From contig JANRLZ010000397.1 of the NCBI GenBank assembly GCA_033762055.1, positions 1 through 13,592 on the forward strand: a stretch of DNA of 13,592 bases, read 5' to 3'. This document shows positions 12,645 to 13,592 of the stretch, one piece after another; position 1 is the first letter of the stretch, and each line of letters opens with the position of its first letter. Source of the stretch: M3007 sp033762055. GTDB lineage: Bacteria; Bacteroidota; Bacteroidia; Chitinophagales; Saprospiraceae. The position numbers were made by a program, and so were the translations under genes. The notes beneath the pieces are model-generated. The model saw nothing but the letters and a program-made list of their open reading frames with translations. It had not been told where the DNA came from and did no database searches.

Positions 12645-13577
12645 ATGGATTTTCCACGCCCTGTCACCGTCCTCGAACTGGCTCTTCGTTTCAATGCGCA
12701 AATTATCGGCGACGAAACACTCTTGGCCACCGGCATCAATGAAATTCACAAAGTCCGCCCCGGCGATGTGGCTTTTTCCGATGTAAAAAAATATTTTCAA
12801 AAAACCCTCGACAGCGAGGCGACCATCCTGCTGCTCAACGCACCGGCAGCGTGCCCGCCCGGCAAAGCGATCCTCGTGGTTGAAAACCCGTTTGAAGCGT
12901 ATGACTCCCTCGTGCGCGAATACCGCCCCTTTGCGCCGCTTACCGAAACCCGCAGCGCCGGCGCCGATATCCACCCCACCGCCATCATCGAACCGGGCGT
13001 AATAATCGCCAACAACGTGCGCATTGGCGCCCACAGCTACATACAAGCCAACGCCTACATCGGGGAATACACGATGATCGGCGAACAGTGCATCATTGGC
13101 CCCGGCGCCATCATCGGCCCCGATGCTTTTTATTTTAAAAAACAACCCGACGGCTCTTACCAAAAATGGCGCAGCGGCGGCAGGGTACTCATCGAAAACC
13201 GCGTGGACATCGGCGCCGGTTGCACCATCGCCAAAGGCGTTAGCGGCGACACCATCATCGGGGAGGGTTCCAAACTGGATTGCCAGATTCATATCGGTCA
13301 CGGCGCCGTCATCGGTAAAAACTGCCTCTTCGCCGGGCAAGTCGGCATCGGCGGCAAAACGGTGATCGAAGACGGCGTAGTGCTGTACGGACAGGTAGGT
13401 ATTGCGCAGGCCCTGCGCATCGGACAGGGCGCGGTAGTTTCCGCCAAATCCGGCGTATCCAAAGACCTCGACGGCGGCAAAGGATATTTTGGTATTCCTG
13501 CCGACGAAGCCCGCACCAAATACCGCGAACTCGCCGCCCTCCGCCAACTCCCCGACTGGATGAAAAATGCACGGTGA
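12645..13577 (+). CDS. UDP-3-O-(3-hydroxymyristoyl)glucosamine N-acyltransferase-like protein (LpxD-like)
   Basis: This 310-residue protein has the LpxD layout: an N-terminal uridine-binding-like domain (1-~100; FPRPVTVLELALRFNAQIIG, GINEIHKVRPGDVAFSD) and a left-handed parallel beta-helix of hexapeptide repeats (~108-275; IHPTAIIEPGVIIANNVRIG, YIGEYTMIGEQCIIGPGAII). H219 in HIGHGAVIG is the expected catalytic base (H239 in E. coli LpxD, from memory), and GPDAFYFKKQPDGSYQKW fills the place of the LpxD GSDGFGY segment. LpxD adds the N-linked acyl chain in lipid A synthesis in the cytoplasm. Bacteroidetes often carry a second, shorter LpxD-like protein with a GINEIHKVxPGD start, and I think this is that paralog, so the acceptor may differ. 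The ATG at 12645 is the first in frame. Other lpx genes are not in the window. Confidence 0.85.
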   Translation: MDFPRPVTVLELALRFNAQIIGDETLLATGINEIHKVRPGDVAFSDVKKYFQKTLDSEATILLLNAPAACPPGKAILVVENPFEAYDSLVREYRPFAPLTETRSAGADIHPTAIIEPGVIIANNVRIGAHSYIQANAYIGEYTMIGEQCIIGPGAIIGPDAFYFKKQPDGSYQKWRSGGRVLIENRVDIGAGCTIAKGVSGDTIIGEGSKLDCQIHIGHGAVIGKNCLFAGQVGIGGKTVIEDGVVLYGQVGIAQALRIGQGAVVSAKSGVSKDLDGGKGYFGIPADEARTKYRELAALRQLPDWMKNAR

Positions 13578-13592
13578 GGCCGTCTAACGTCC

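Noticed and set aside
12597..13547. Long minus-strand open frame (316 codons) opposite the LpxD-like gene
   Set aside because: It lies wholly antisense to a well-recognised gene, is rich in Ala, Gly, Asp and Val as expected from the mirror of hexapeptide repeats, and resembles no family.

Overview
The window looks like a chromosomal segment from a Bacteroidetes (Bacteroidota) bacterium, probably of the Saprospiraceae/Chitinophagaceae type. Evidence: TAnnTTTG-type -7 promoter boxes just upstream of several genes; families typical of the phylum (DUF2490 outer-membrane protein, a DUF4249-like lipoprotein, a GHL10/DUF187 glycosyl hydrolase, a gliding-motility C-terminal-like fold); and signal peptides ending in the TTLAQ/TTTAQ style common there. 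The assignment to a family within the phylum is inference.

Layout. 1-1258: 3' part of an IS4-type transposase gene, running in from outside the window and broken by one in-frame TAG. 1316-5505: four genes on the minus strand, read from high to low coordinates: a Tat-exported sugar-phosphate isomerase/epimerase-like protein broken by one in-frame TGA, a small cysteine-rich lipoprotein-like protein, a GMC-family FAD oxidoreductase, and a DUF2490 beta-barrel protein. A twin REP-like hairpin lies between the last two and a short GATTGATTCG repeat between the first two. 5712-8565: on the plus strand, divergent from the isomerase, a GH36-type alpha-galactosidase and then a DUF4249-like lipoprotein ending at a strong terminator. 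8566-9270: about 700 bases without a gene, consisting of an AT-rich stretch with repeated TTTTTTCACAAC motifs followed by what looks like a structured non-coding RNA ending in an intrinsic terminator. 9271-10836: panB and an RDD membrane protein, 3 bases apart. 10838-12469: a secreted GHL10 hydrolase on the minus strand, converging on the RDD gene with one base between stop codons. 12645-13577: an LpxD-like hexapeptide acyltransferase.

The central part (GMC oxidoreductase, isomerase, alpha-galactosidase) suggests sugar or glycoside oxidation and breakdown, although one member is interrupted. panB belongs to pantothenate/CoA synthesis and the last gene to lipid A-type envelope synthesis. No defence system, CRISPR array, tRNA or rRNA was seen. 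The least explained parts are the structured intergenic region at 8918-9210, the repeat-bearing AT-rich stretch before it, and the TGA in the isomerase at a position where I recall relatives having cysteine.
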